Assembly (NCBI GenBank): GCA_040388535.1
Contig: JAZKBR010000002.1
Coordinates: 252,630-316,629, forward strand
Source: Gemmatimonadota bacterium
GTDB taxonomy: Bacteria > Gemmatimonadota > Gemmatimonadetes > Gemmatimonadales > GWC2-71-9
DNA: 64,000 bases
Reading direction: 5' to 3'
A model generated the notes under the pieces. That model was given only the letters and a program-made list of their open reading frames with translations, ran no database searches and was not told the origin of the DNA. Position 1 is the stretch's first letter. Every line of letters begins with the position of its first letter. Both the position numbers and the translations under genes were made by a program. Below, piece after piece: positions 1 through 7,561 of the stretch.

Positions 1-62
1 ATGGATGATGGATGATGGATGATGGATGATGGATGATGGATGATGGATGATGGATGATGGAT
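1..62. repeat. Heptanucleotide tandem array (ATGGATG)n, left arm
   Basis: Nearly nine copies of the 7-bp unit ATGGATG run from the window edge to about base 62, so the array may continue outside. It lies 16 bases before the hairpin at 78-106 and on the 3' side of the minus-strand receptor gene. The inverted counterpart (CATCCAT-type units) is at 2537-2560, beyond a second hairpin copy. The unit length matches four other arrays in the window. Confidence 0.9.
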
Positions 63-77
63 TTCCGAATGTACCAA

Positions 78-106
78 GGGCCGACACCTCACTGAGATGC
101 CGGCCC
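78..106 (-). terminator. Conserved GGGCCGAC-type hairpin, copy 1
   Basis: Two 14-base arms (GGGCCGACACCTCA and TGAGATGCCGGCCC) surround one base. Read as minus-strand RNA all 14 pairs form, two as G-U; read as plus-strand RNA those two become A-C mismatches. The hairpin therefore fits minus-strand transcripts, and it sits 49 bases past the stop of the minus-strand receptor gene. It is identical to the copy at 2499-2527. Terminator function is inferred from position and fold; there is no long U tract. Confidence 0.6.
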
Positions 107-154
107 GTTCCGATTTCCAGTCTCGCGCCCTCCAGCCGGTCGTGGTTTCTGGAG

Positions 155-2365
155 TCAGTATGGTGGTCGGCCGCCGAGTTTGGGCCCGAGGCCGAGCCAA
201 CCCCGAATGAGAATGCTCGGGATGGGCGGCAGCGTTATCAAGGGATTGGAAGTGATATACGGCGTCCTCGAGTAGCTGATCTGCCCTTCACGCGGTGATT
301 GATCACCAATACTCAGGTTGGTGATGCTTGCGCCAAGTTCAAGGTGCGAGCTGCCAGGCCCGCGAACGGCGTACAACAATGATGCGTCAATCCGCGCTCC
401 CCATTTCCCACGAGAGCTGTTCTCTCTCCCATACGCAATGAACGAGGGACCGGGCCCGACGGAAAAGCTCGTGATCGGCGTGAACGGGGCTGCCGACTCG
501 ATGTAGGTACCCGTCGAGAGGATCGTCGAAGAGCCGATGCGTTTCGACGCGAGAACCTTGAAGCGATGGCGCTTGTCGAGATTCGCAGGTACCCAGCCTC
601 CTCCCCAATCGCGGTCAGTCCTCATCAGCGAGTAGGCCGCGTTGAACCCGTTGCCAGACGCGAGATCTCCCGCCCCGGCACTGATTTCGACACCGACGGT
701 CCGGCTTCGCCCGAAGCGGAGAAATGTTGTCTCGCGACCGACCTGCTCCTCAGGGGCGAGATCGACTGAACCGGTGCCCTTCGAACCGAAAATCGAAACA
801 CCCCAACGCACTTTCGATGACCACGCCTGATATCCCATGCTTGCTACCGTGGCCTGCGCGACGGGCGCGCCATCCACCCCACCGTTGAGCCAGTAGTCGT
901 AGTATGCCAGTTTCGGGTCGGTCTTCGCATCCGAGACGATCTGATGCAGTCGTGCGGCTCGCCGCACGCCGAACTCAAATCTGGAGCTATTCGAAACCAC
1001 GCTCGTGATACTCAGCCCGGGTTGCCATCGCGTGACACCGTTCGACCCATCGACACGAAGTCCGAGCTCCACTCCCAGTCCACGGACGCGACGACTCCCA
1101 GCAAGGTGGGCGTCAAATTCCGGCATTGAGCCGCGATAGTCGCGGCCGGGTATGGGGGGAGACCCGCCGACCAGAATCCGGTTGATCACTGCCCGTTTTG
1201 CCAAGCTCCCGCCAAATACCACGTTCGATGATGATTCTCGAGGGGAGTAGGTTCCTGCGACCGCAATACCCGCGAGCTCAAACTGGTTGTCCACGTCGGC
1301 CTCACCATTTCGCGCATCAATTTCAATGGCGCGTTCACTGTGTCGGGAGAGGAATGCCCGGGGCCGAATCGTCAGCGAGGGCAGCGGCTTCAAGTCTGCC
1401 TCGACCCCGAGTATCAGGTTTGACCAGTGCATGAACGCGGTTTCGTCATTGCTGACCAGTTCATCTTTCGAGGCGAAGACCGTACCGCGCAAGGGTGTTG
1501 CGCCAATACGAGAGACGCCATGGAGGTACGCATCGCGAACTGAAAAGTGAAAATCCGCGAGGTCAGCAGCAACGCCGACTGCGGATCCGGCGGCACTGCG
1601 GACGGCGCCCGAGAGACCGATACGACCCGGCAGGGCGCCGGCCAGCGAAGTCATCCCAAGACCATACTGAGCCAAAATGAACGGCTCTTCCTCCGGAACC
1701 AGTCCCTCGATTTCAATCCGGCCGCTCAGAGTGTTCCCCACTTCCATCGCGGCGGGCTGAGCGTTCAACCTGACCTTGCCGACCGCAAGCGGTGGAAACG
1801 CGGAGATGTAGCGCCCAACGTGGAAGAGGTTGATGGCCTCTATCCCATCGACTGTCAGGGACGCGTCGTCAAGGTCGGCACCACGAATCGAGGGGCGGGC
1901 CGAGACAAACGAGGGAAAGGCAAGCTGGGGTGCGCTGGACAGGGCACGGATTGCATCCGGCTCTACCGAAATGGGAGCGGTTGCAACGGCTCTCCCGGCG
2001 AGCTCCGTGACGTTCGTGGTACGTGATCTCTCCGCAGCAACGAGGTCATTCAACCGTTGTGCAGCCCGGCGGAGTTGGAAGGAGACCGGTCCGCGCGGGA
2101 GTACTGAAAATGTCAGGCTATCGGGCTCGGCCCCAATCGCACGTACGATGAGGACCGCAGGAAATCGGGTGATGGAAAGCCGAAACTGACCAGCACTGTC
2201 CGAAGTGACCCTGACCCGGCTTGACCTGGCCTCGACCGAGGCGCCGCGAAGGGGCAAACCGTTGTCGGCCCATACTACTTGTCCAGAGATGTTCGACTGC
2301 GCCGCGACCCACGCATGGGGGAAAAGCAAGAGTCCAGCCGCGAACAACCGTCGTGGGATCACCAC
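155..2365 (-). CDS. TonB-dependent receptor with N-terminal carboxypeptidase-regulatory-like domain
   Basis: This 736-aa protein is probably an outer-membrane receptor that imports a ligand using TonB energy; the ligand is unknown. Residues 1-22 are a signal peptide ending VAAQ. Residues about 26-100 resemble the beta-sandwich carboxypeptidase-regulatory domain common on such receptors. About 110-230 look like the plug, including a PSIRGADLDD segment and a VDGIEAIN segment. The rest is rich in alternating polar and hydrophobic strands and ends in tyrosine, as expected for an outer-membrane barrel. Two GTG codons stand in tandem at the start, preceded by AGAGGTAG. The gene is monocistronic, on the same strand as lon, and lies between two identical hairpins, an unusual setting described under findings. 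The family call is good; the substrate is not assignable. Confidence 0.8.
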   Translation of the reverse strand: MVIPRRLFAAGLLLFPHAWVAAQSNISGQVVWADNGLPLRGASVEARSSRVRVTSDSAGQFRLSITRFPAVLIVRAIGAEPDSLTFSVLPRGPVSFQLRRAAQRLNDLVAAERSRTTNVTELAGRAVATAPISVEPDAIRALSSAPQLAFPSFVSARPSIRGADLDDASLTVDGIEAINLFHVGRYISAFPPLAVGKVRLNAQPAAMEVGNTLSGRIEIEGLVPEEEPFILAQYGLGMTSLAGALPGRIGLSGAVRSAAGSAVGVAADLADFHFSVRDAYLHGVSRIGATPLRGTVFASKDELVSNDETAFMHWSNLILGVEADLKPLPSLTIRPRAFLSRHSERAIEIDARNGEADVDNQFELAGIAVAGTYSPRESSSNVVFGGSLAKRAVINRILVGGSPPIPGRDYRGSMPEFDAHLAGSRRVRGLGVELGLRVDGSNGVTRWQPGLSITSVVSNSSRFEFGVRRAARLHQIVSDAKTDPKLAYYDYWLNGGVDGAPVAQATVASMGYQAWSSKVRWGVSIFGSKGTGSVDLAPEEQVGRETTFLRFGRSRTVGVEISAGAGDLASGNGFNAAYSLMRTDRDWGGGWVPANLDKRHRFKVLASKRIGSSTILSTGTYIESAAPFTPITSFSVGPGPSFIAYGRENSSRGKWGARIDASLLYAVRGPGSSHLELGASITNLSIGDQSPREGQISYSRTPYITSNPLITLPPIPSILIRGWLGLGPKLGGRPPY

Positions 2366-2498
2366 CTACCTCTGAGCCGGGGGCAACTCAAGTACGATCG
2401 GGTTGTGAAGCGCAGGAATCAATGAATAGACCGCGAGGGCGCACCTCGCAAGCTGACTCCAGGAATTGGCGCCGAACGTGTACTTGTAGACAGAGAAC

Positions 2499-2527
2499 GG
2501 GCCGACACCTCACTGAGATGCCGGCCC
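2499..2527 (-). terminator. Conserved GGGCCGAC-type hairpin, copy 2
   Basis: The sequence is identical over at least 31 bases (2499-2529) to the hairpin at 78-106. It lies 39 bases beyond the lon stop on the minus strand and 134 bases upstream of the receptor start, so it probably ends lon transcription. Minus-strand RNA pairs fully with two G-U pairs. Function is inferred. Confidence 0.6.
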
Positions 2528-2536
2528 GTGCTCTTA

Positions 2537-2560
2537 TCCATCATCCATCATCCATCATCC
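2537..2560. repeat. Heptanucleotide array, right arm (CATCCAT-type)
   Basis: About 3.5 copies of a 7-bp unit complementary to the ATGGATG array at 1-62 end five bases from the lon stop codon (lon is read leftward). With the hairpin at 2499-2527 it resembles the right half of the intact repeat-hairpin-repeat element seen at 7454-7554. Confidence 0.85.
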
Positions 2561-2565
2561 TGCAG

Positions 2566-5142
2566 TTAGTGCTTGAACGGCGCACTCAACGCGACCACAT
2601 CTCTCGGGTTCTCGTCACCGAAGAGCAGCTTCCCTTCGGTGTAGCGAACATCACGCAGCGCGAGCGCCAGCACCTCGCCGAGTTCTTCCACCGGGTAGAC
2701 CTCGAGCCGCTTGCGCGCCTCGGCCGGCAGATCGTCGAGATCGGACTCGTTGTCCTTCGGCACGATAATCCGGGTAATGCCCGCACGCAGCGCGCCGAGG
2801 AGCTTCTCCTTCACGCCGCCGATGGGGAGCACCCGACCACGAAGGGTGACTTCACCGGTCATCGCGATGTCGTGACGCACCTCGCGACCTGACAGCGCCG
2901 AGACGAGCGCGGTCGCCATCGTGATACCGGCACTCGGGCCGTCCTTCGGGATGGCGCCGGCCGGCACGTGAATGTGCAGGTCGCGGTCGAACATCTCCTC
3001 GGGAATGTGCAGCGCTGCGGCGTGCGCCTTGGCGTAGGTCCATGCCGCGCGCGCCGACTCCTTCATCACGTCGCCGAGCTGCCCGGTGAGCACCAGCTCA
3101 CCCTTGCCGCGCATTGACGAGGCCTCGACGAACATGATGTCGCCACCCATCGGGGTGTAGTACATCCCGGTCGCGGTCCCGATCTGGTCGACGCCCGACT
3201 TCTGCTCCGGATGGAGCTTGGGTCGGCCGAGGAATTCGCGCACCAGGGCAGGCGTGACCTCTACCACCGTCGCCGCACCATCAGCGATCCGGCGCGCCGC
3301 CTTGCGGGCGACCTTGCCCACTTCACGCTCGAGCTGACGCACACCCGCTTCGCGAGTGTAGCGCTGTACCAGTTCGAGGAGCGCGGGGCCGGTGAACGAA
3401 ATCTCTTCCGTGGTCAGGCCGTTTTCCTCGACCTGCCGCGGTACCAGGTACTTCTCGGCAATGGCGACCTTTTCGGCCTCGATGTAGCCCGAGAATTCCA
3501 CCACTTCCATCCGGTCGAGCAGCGGTCCGGGAATGTTCTGGACGAAGTTCGCCGTCGCCACGAAGAGCACTTCGCTCAGGTCGAAGGGAATCCCGAGGTA
3601 GTGATCAGTGAACGAATCGTTCTGTGCCGGATCGAGCACCTCGAGCAGCGCCGAGGCAGGATCGCCCTGAAACGAGACGCCGAGCTTGTCGATTTCGTCG
3701 AGCAGGAAGACCGGGTTGCGGGTGCCGGCCTGCTTCATCCCCTGGATGATGCGCCCAGGCATCGCACCGACATAGGTGCGGCGGTGGCCGCGAATATCGG
3801 CCTCGTCACGGGCGCCGCCCAGCGAGATGCGGACGTACTTCCGTCCCATCGCACGGGCGATGCTCTTGGCCACCGATGTCTTGCCGACGCCAGGAGGGCC
3901 GACGAAGAGCAGGATGGGCGAGCGCTTGGAGGCTTCTTCGGGGTCGGCCGAATCCGCGGCCGAATCCGCGACTGAAGTCGCGGCTCGGCCGGGCGCCCCA
4001 TCCGTTGGGTCACCACCAGCGCCGCCCGGTGTACTGCTGGGAACGTTCGCGGCTGAAGCCGCGGGCTCCGGGTGGGCTGAAGCCGCGGATTCCGCCGCGG
4101 CCGCAGCATCACGCCGCGCGCGCATGGCACGAACCGCCAGGAATTCGAGGACGCGGTCCTTCACGTCGCCGAGGGCGTAGTGATCGGAGTCGAGAATGCG
4201 ACCGGCCTCGGGAAGATCGAGCCGTTCGTCGGTGCGATCGTTCCAGGGCAGTTCGGCCACGTGCTCGAGGTAGGTCCGGATCACCTGCGACTCCATCGAC
4301 TCGCGGCCGATGCGGCGGAGGCGTCCGAGTTCGCGATCGACTTCCTTGCGCGCGTCCTCGGGGAGGTCGAGTGCTTCGAGACGGAGCTCGAGTTCATCGA
4401 CTTCACCCGCCTCGTCTTCGTCGCCGAGCTCGCGACGAATGGTCTTGAGCTGTTCACGCAGGTAGATCTCGCGCTGACGATCGCCGAGTTCTTCCTGGAC
4501 CTGGGTCTTGATCTCCTCCTGGGCGTCGAGCACCGAGATCTGTCGCTGCACCTGCACGAGGACGCGACGGAGCCGCTCGTCGACGGCGAGGGTTTCAAGG
4601 AGCGACTGCCGCTGCTTGGCCTCGAGGTCGAGGTAGCCGGCCACGAGGTCGGCGAAGCGACCTGGGTCGTCGACACCGTTGAGCACCTGCTGGACCACTT
4701 CTTCCGGCAGGCCCGACTTCTGGCCCAGCTCGGCCGCCCGGGCGCGAAGCTCCTTGTGGAGCGCAATGAAATTCGGGTCGTTGTCGCTCACGGGGGGGAG
4801 ATCGTCCATCGGGACGACTGCTGCCACGAGGTGGCCGTTCTCCTCGGTCATGGTCACGGTCATCCCGCGCCGCTCACCGTGAAGGAGGAGCTGCATCCCC
4901 GACATGCCGCGCTGGAGCTGGCCGATGCGCGCAATAGTGCCGATGGCGTGCAGCCCTTCGGGCGTGACGCCTTCGACGTTTTCGCGCTGGGCGACCGCGA
5001 AGATCAGCTTGTCGGGCGAGGCGAGGGCGGCCTCGATCGCCTTGATGGTCATCGGGCGACCGGCGCCAATCGGCGCGGTAACCCCGGGGAAGAGGACGAC
5101 GTCCCGCAGCGGCAGGACGGGAAGACTCAGACGTTCGGACAC
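2566..5142 (-). CDS. lon: ATP-dependent Lon protease
   Basis: LonA is a cytoplasmic hexameric AAA+ serine protease that degrades misfolded and regulatory proteins. The GTG start at 5142 follows AAGGAG with a 7-base spacer, which gives 858 aa; an upstream in-frame ATG at 5232 lacks such a site. In order: LON N-terminal domain (about 4-200), coiled coil, AAA+ module with Walker A GPPGVGKT at 415-422 and Walker B FLLDEID near 479-485, then the protease domain with catalytic Ser in PKDGPSAG (about 737) and Lys in VKEK (about 780). An Ala/Pro/Ser-rich insert at about 345-405, directly before Walker A, is absent from typical Lon and is encoded by short palindromic repeats. The gene is divergent from the kinase at 5432 and ends at the hairpin at 2499-2527. 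Confidence 0.97.
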   Translation of the reverse strand: MSERLSLPVLPLRDVVLFPGVTAPIGAGRPMTIKAIEAALASPDKLIFAVAQRENVEGVTPEGLHAIGTIARIGQLQRGMSGMQLLLHGERRGMTVTMTEENGHLVAAVVPMDDLPPVSDNDPNFIALHKELRARAAELGQKSGLPEEVVQQVLNGVDDPGRFADLVAGYLDLEAKQRQSLLETLAVDERLRRVLVQVQRQISVLDAQEEIKTQVQEELGDRQREIYLREQLKTIRRELGDEDEAGEVDELELRLEALDLPEDARKEVDRELGRLRRIGRESMESQVIRTYLEHVAELPWNDRTDERLDLPEAGRILDSDHYALGDVKDRVLEFLAVRAMRARRDAAAAAESAASAHPEPAASAANVPSSTPGGAGGDPTDGAPGRAATSVADSAADSADPEEASKRSPILLFVGPPGVGKTSVAKSIARAMGRKYVRISLGGARDEADIRGHRRTYVGAMPGRIIQGMKQAGTRNPVFLLDEIDKLGVSFQGDPASALLEVLDPAQNDSFTDHYLGIPFDLSEVLFVATANFVQNIPGPLLDRMEVVEFSGYIEAEKVAIAEKYLVPRQVEENGLTTEEISFTGPALLELVQRYTREAGVRQLEREVGKVARKAARRIADGAATVVEVTPALVREFLGRPKLHPEQKSGVDQIGTATGMYYTPMGGDIMFVEASSMRGKGELVLTGQLGDVMKESARAAWTYAKAHAAALHIPEEMFDRDLHIHVPAGAIPKDGPSAGITMATALVSALSGREVRHDIAMTGEVTLRGRVLPIGGVKEKLLGALRAGITRIIVPKDNESDLDDLPAEARKRLEVYPVEELGEVLALALRDVRYTEGKLLFGDENPRDVVALSAPFKH
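3928..4110. repeat. Intragenic palindromic repeats within lon
   Basis: This segment holds several short palindromes sharing a CCGCG-(C/A)CTGAAG-GCGG-like core: CGCGGCTGAAGCCGCG at 4048-4063, a related CCGCGACTGAAGTCGCGG at 3966-3983, and another GCTGAAGCCGCGG copy near 4075-4088, plus repeated CCGAATCCGCGG units near 3948-3969. They encode the low-complexity insert before the Lon Walker A motif. The whole segment is in frame. It looks like repeat insertion and expansion in a tolerant linker; that origin is inferred. Confidence 0.75.
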
Positions 5143-5431
5143 GATGTTCTCCTTGCCAGTGGACCGATGGCGCATCCGGGGGCGGATGGCCGATCGGGGC
5201 CGGTGGGGACGGAAGCGCATCCGTCGTGCCACCTTTCAGAGCCAAATACCTGCCGTGGTGGCCGGTTCCCTTCTAGTACGCCCGCCACCGGGACGGAGAT
5301 CCCGCCCGGGAGCCTTGGGGGGCTGTCAGCACGGCAGGCTTCGGGCGGCACATTGCTCGCAGGTGCATCCCTGTGCAAATTCAGGGGTTAGTGCACCTGC
5401 CGCCAACCAGTTCTGCCACCCAAGGTCCTTG
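5143..5431. other. Divergent intergenic region between lon and kinase
   Basis: This 289-bp region should carry promoters for both genes. I find no convincing -35/-10 pair and no CIRCE-like heat-shock operator. The only clear structure is the stem-loop at 5359-5400 described separately. Confidence 0.5.
5359..5400 (+). promoter_or_regulatory. Stem-loop in leader of Ser/Thr kinase gene
   Basis: Perfect 9-base arms GCAGGTGCA (5359-5367) and TGCACCTGC (5392-5400) enclose a second nested pair CCCTG/CAGGG around an A/T-rich loop. The structure ends 31 bases before the kinase ATG. There is no T run, so it is not an obvious intrinsic terminator; an operator or a leader RNA structure is possible. Function is unknown. 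Confidence 0.5.
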
Positions 5432-7450
5432 ATGAGCGATCCTGCCCAGCACGCGCTGCCGACGCTCCTGAAGGAGGCGCTCGGCGACGCCTATACGATC
5501 GAGGGCGAGATCGGCCGGGGCGGCATGGGGGTGGTCTACCGCGCGCGCGACGAACGGTTGCAGCGGCGCGTTGCCGTCAAGGTGCTCCCGCCTGAGCTGG
5601 CCTTCTCCAAGGAAATCCGCGAACGCTTCACCCGTGAAGCGCAGACGGCCGCGAAGCTGGCGCATCCGCACATCGTCCCGATCCACGACGTCGGAGAAGG
5701 TCAGGGTATCGTCTACTTCGTGATGGGACTGATCGAGGGCGAGTCGCTCGCGGCCAGGATTCGTCGTCGCGGTCGCGTGCCTGCCGAAGAAACGCGCAGG
5801 ATCATGAAAGAGACGGCCGACGCACTCTCCGCCGCACATGGGCAGGGCGTGATTCATCGTGACATCAAGCCCGACAACATCCTGCTCGAAGGAACACGTG
5901 GCCGCGTGATGGTGACGGACTTCGGTATCGCGAAGGCGATGTCGGGGACGAGCAACGCGACACTCACGAGTGCTGGCATGGCGATCGGCACGCCGTCGTA
6001 CATGTCGCCGGAGCAGGCGGCGGGCGAGCGCGAGATCGACGGACGGAGCGATCTCTATTCGCTCGGTGTCGTCGCATTCCAGATGCTCTCAGGTGAGTTG
6101 CCGTTCAACGCGCCCACCGTGGCCGGCATCCTGATGAAGCACATCACCGAGCCGGCGGCGCTGCTGCACGAGAAGTACCCGGATATTCCCGAGGATCTTT
6201 CACTCGCGGTCGCGCGCTGCCTCGAGAAGGATCCGACCAATCGCTGGCCCTCGGCCGACGGCCTGCGACGGTCGCTCGAGAGTCGCAATGTCGCGGGTTA
6301 CCGCCCCACCGGGCTTGGGTGGAAGGCCGAGACGCGGCCACAGTCGCCGGCTGGTCGCGGCGCACGGCCAACGCGGCCGCTCGCGGGGGATCGTCCCTCA
6401 CCGCGCTCGCTGGATCGCACTGGCAGCGCGCGTCCGTCGTCGACCCGGCCGTCGTCAACCGCGCGGCCGACGCGTGGCGCAGGTGAACGCCCGGGGTCTG
6501 GCGGGACGCGAGGAAATCTTCCGGCTCGCCCGGGCGAACGCGGCCTCAGTGCGCGTGACGCTGCGAATGCGGCGCGAGAAGCGGCGCGTGCGGCGCGCGA
6601 AGCGCGTCGGCGCGGCAAGAACGAGTTGCCGCTGCCGGAGACTGGTGAGCCAGTCGTCGTGCGTCAGGCCCGCGCCGAGTTCGCACGATTTGCTGCCATC
6701 AACGGCGGCCTCTTCATGCTGAACGTCTTTACCGGGCTGCACTCGCCATGGTTCCTCTTCCCGCTCGCCGGGATGTCGTTCAATCTGTTCAAGCGCTATT
6801 CCGACCTGTGGCAGGCAGGCTACTCGTGGCGCGACGTACTGCATCGCCCGGACGCACCGGACGCGATCAGCGGCGGCGGCTCAATCAAGAAGATCAAGGG
6901 AGTGAAGAGTCTCGCGGCGCCCAGCAAGGCGGAGTTCGGCACGCAGTACGACCGGATGATGCAGATGCACGGCGACCGGATCGCGATCCTCACGCTCTGG
7001 GCCAAGCTCGGTGACGCCGATCGCGAGCTCCTTCCCGAAATGATCCAGACGGTGGAAGGCCTGCACGACCGGGCGGTCGACCTGGCGCAGGCGCTCAACG
7101 CGATGGACGCTGCCGCGCTCGGAGGTGACGAAGGGTTGCGGATCGATGTGCGGCTCGCCGAAGTAAAGGCGCGCCCCGAGAGCGAGGAACGCGATCGCCA
7201 GGTCGCGATGCTCGAACGGCAGCGCCAGGCGCGCACCGATCTCACGACGCGCCGGACCCAGATCTCCGATCGCTTCGAGAGCTGCGTGCTGGCGATGCAG
7301 AACCTGCGCTTCGACATCCTCCGCCTCCGCCAGAGCGGCGTGGGCGCGGTGATCAACGATCTCACCCAGGCCACGCAGCAGGCGCGCGCGCTCAGCCGCG
7401 ATGTCGACAATGCGATTGATGTGGCGACGGAGCTGAGAGAGGCGCTGTAA
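5432..7450 (+). CDS. Ser/Thr protein kinase with C-terminal 2TM domain
   Basis: This 672-aa PknB-type kinase phosphorylates Ser/Thr on unknown targets. The kinase domain runs from about 22 to 290: Gly loop GRGGMG (28-33), catalytic Lys in VAVK (50), HRDIKPDN (142-149), DFG (163-165) and activation-loop GTPSYMSPE (187-195). All key residues are present, so it should be active. A basic Pro/Ser/Thr/Arg-rich linker follows (about 300-400), then two close hydrophobic segments (about 418-470) that fit the small 2TM domain, and a helical charged tail rich in coiled-coil-like heptads. There is no extracellular PASTA domain, so it is not a PknB cell-wall sensor. The start MSDPAQ was chosen because it sits just before the kinase fold; longer readings run into the lon promoter region. 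Confidence 0.93.
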   Translation: MSDPAQHALPTLLKEALGDAYTIEGEIGRGGMGVVYRARDERLQRRVAVKVLPPELAFSKEIRERFTREAQTAAKLAHPHIVPIHDVGEGQGIVYFVMGLIEGESLAARIRRRGRVPAEETRRIMKETADALSAAHGQGVIHRDIKPDNILLEGTRGRVMVTDFGIAKAMSGTSNATLTSAGMAIGTPSYMSPEQAAGEREIDGRSDLYSLGVVAFQMLSGELPFNAPTVAGILMKHITEPAALLHEKYPDIPEDLSLAVARCLEKDPTNRWPSADGLRRSLESRNVAGYRPTGLGWKAETRPQSPAGRGARPTRPLAGDRPSPRSLDRTGSARPSSTRPSSTARPTRGAGERPGSGGTRGNLPARPGERGLSARDAANAAREAARAAREARRRGKNELPLPETGEPVVVRQARAEFARFAAINGGLFMLNVFTGLHSPWFLFPLAGMSFNLFKRYSDLWQAGYSWRDVLHRPDAPDAISGGGSIKKIKGVKSLAAPSKAEFGTQYDRMMQMHGDRIAILTLWAKLGDADRELLPEMIQTVEGLHDRAVDLAQALNAMDAAALGGDEGLRIDVRLAEVKARPESEERDRQVAMLERQRQARTDLTTRRTQISDRFESCVLAMQNLRFDILRLRQSGVGAVINDLTQATQQARALSRDVDNAIDVATELREAL

Positions 7451-7453
7451 GGG

Positions 7454-7554
7454 GATGACAGATGACGGATGACAGATGATGGATAGGCAAAGGGCCGACA
7501 TCTCGATGAGGTGCCGGCCTTTCAGTTTTCATCTGTCATCTGTCATCTGTCATC
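7454..7554. repeat. Intact heptamer-hairpin-heptamer element
   Basis: GATGACA/GATGACG-type 7-bp units (7454-7483) are followed by the conserved hairpin (7490-7523) and then by inverted TGTCATC units (7531-7554). The left array starts four bases after the kinase stop and the right array ends eight bases before the stop of the convergent E1 gene. The whole element is a large imperfect palindrome filling the space between two convergent genes. Confidence 0.9.
7490..7523. terminator. Conserved GGGCCGAC-type hairpin, copy 3 (bidirectional)
   Basis: AAGGGCCGACATCTC pairs with GAGGTGCCGGCCTTT around a 3-base loop, with one A-C mismatch and two G-U pairs in the plus-strand RNA. A TTTCAGTTTTC stretch follows. 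It lies between the convergent kinase and E1 genes, so it probably terminates both. It shares the GGGCCGAC core with hairpins at 78, 2499 and 57683. Confidence 0.7.
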
Positions 7555-7561
7555 CTGCTCT

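Noticed and set aside
1-62. CRISPR-like array
   Set aside because: The repeats are 7-bp units in direct tandem without spacers, and no cas genes lie nearby.
78-2527. Integron cassette with attC-like hairpins around the receptor gene
   Set aside because: The hairpins lack the RYYYAAC/GTTRRRY core sites and the gene is 2.2 kb, with no integrase in view. Only the bracketing itself is kept as a finding.
4180-5391. Plus-strand frame opposite lon
   Set aside because: The sense strand encodes Lon; the antisense product has no domain or start signals.
5432-7450. PknB-type cell-wall sensor kinase
   Set aside because: No PASTA repeats follow the transmembrane region; the C-terminus is cytoplasmic and helical.
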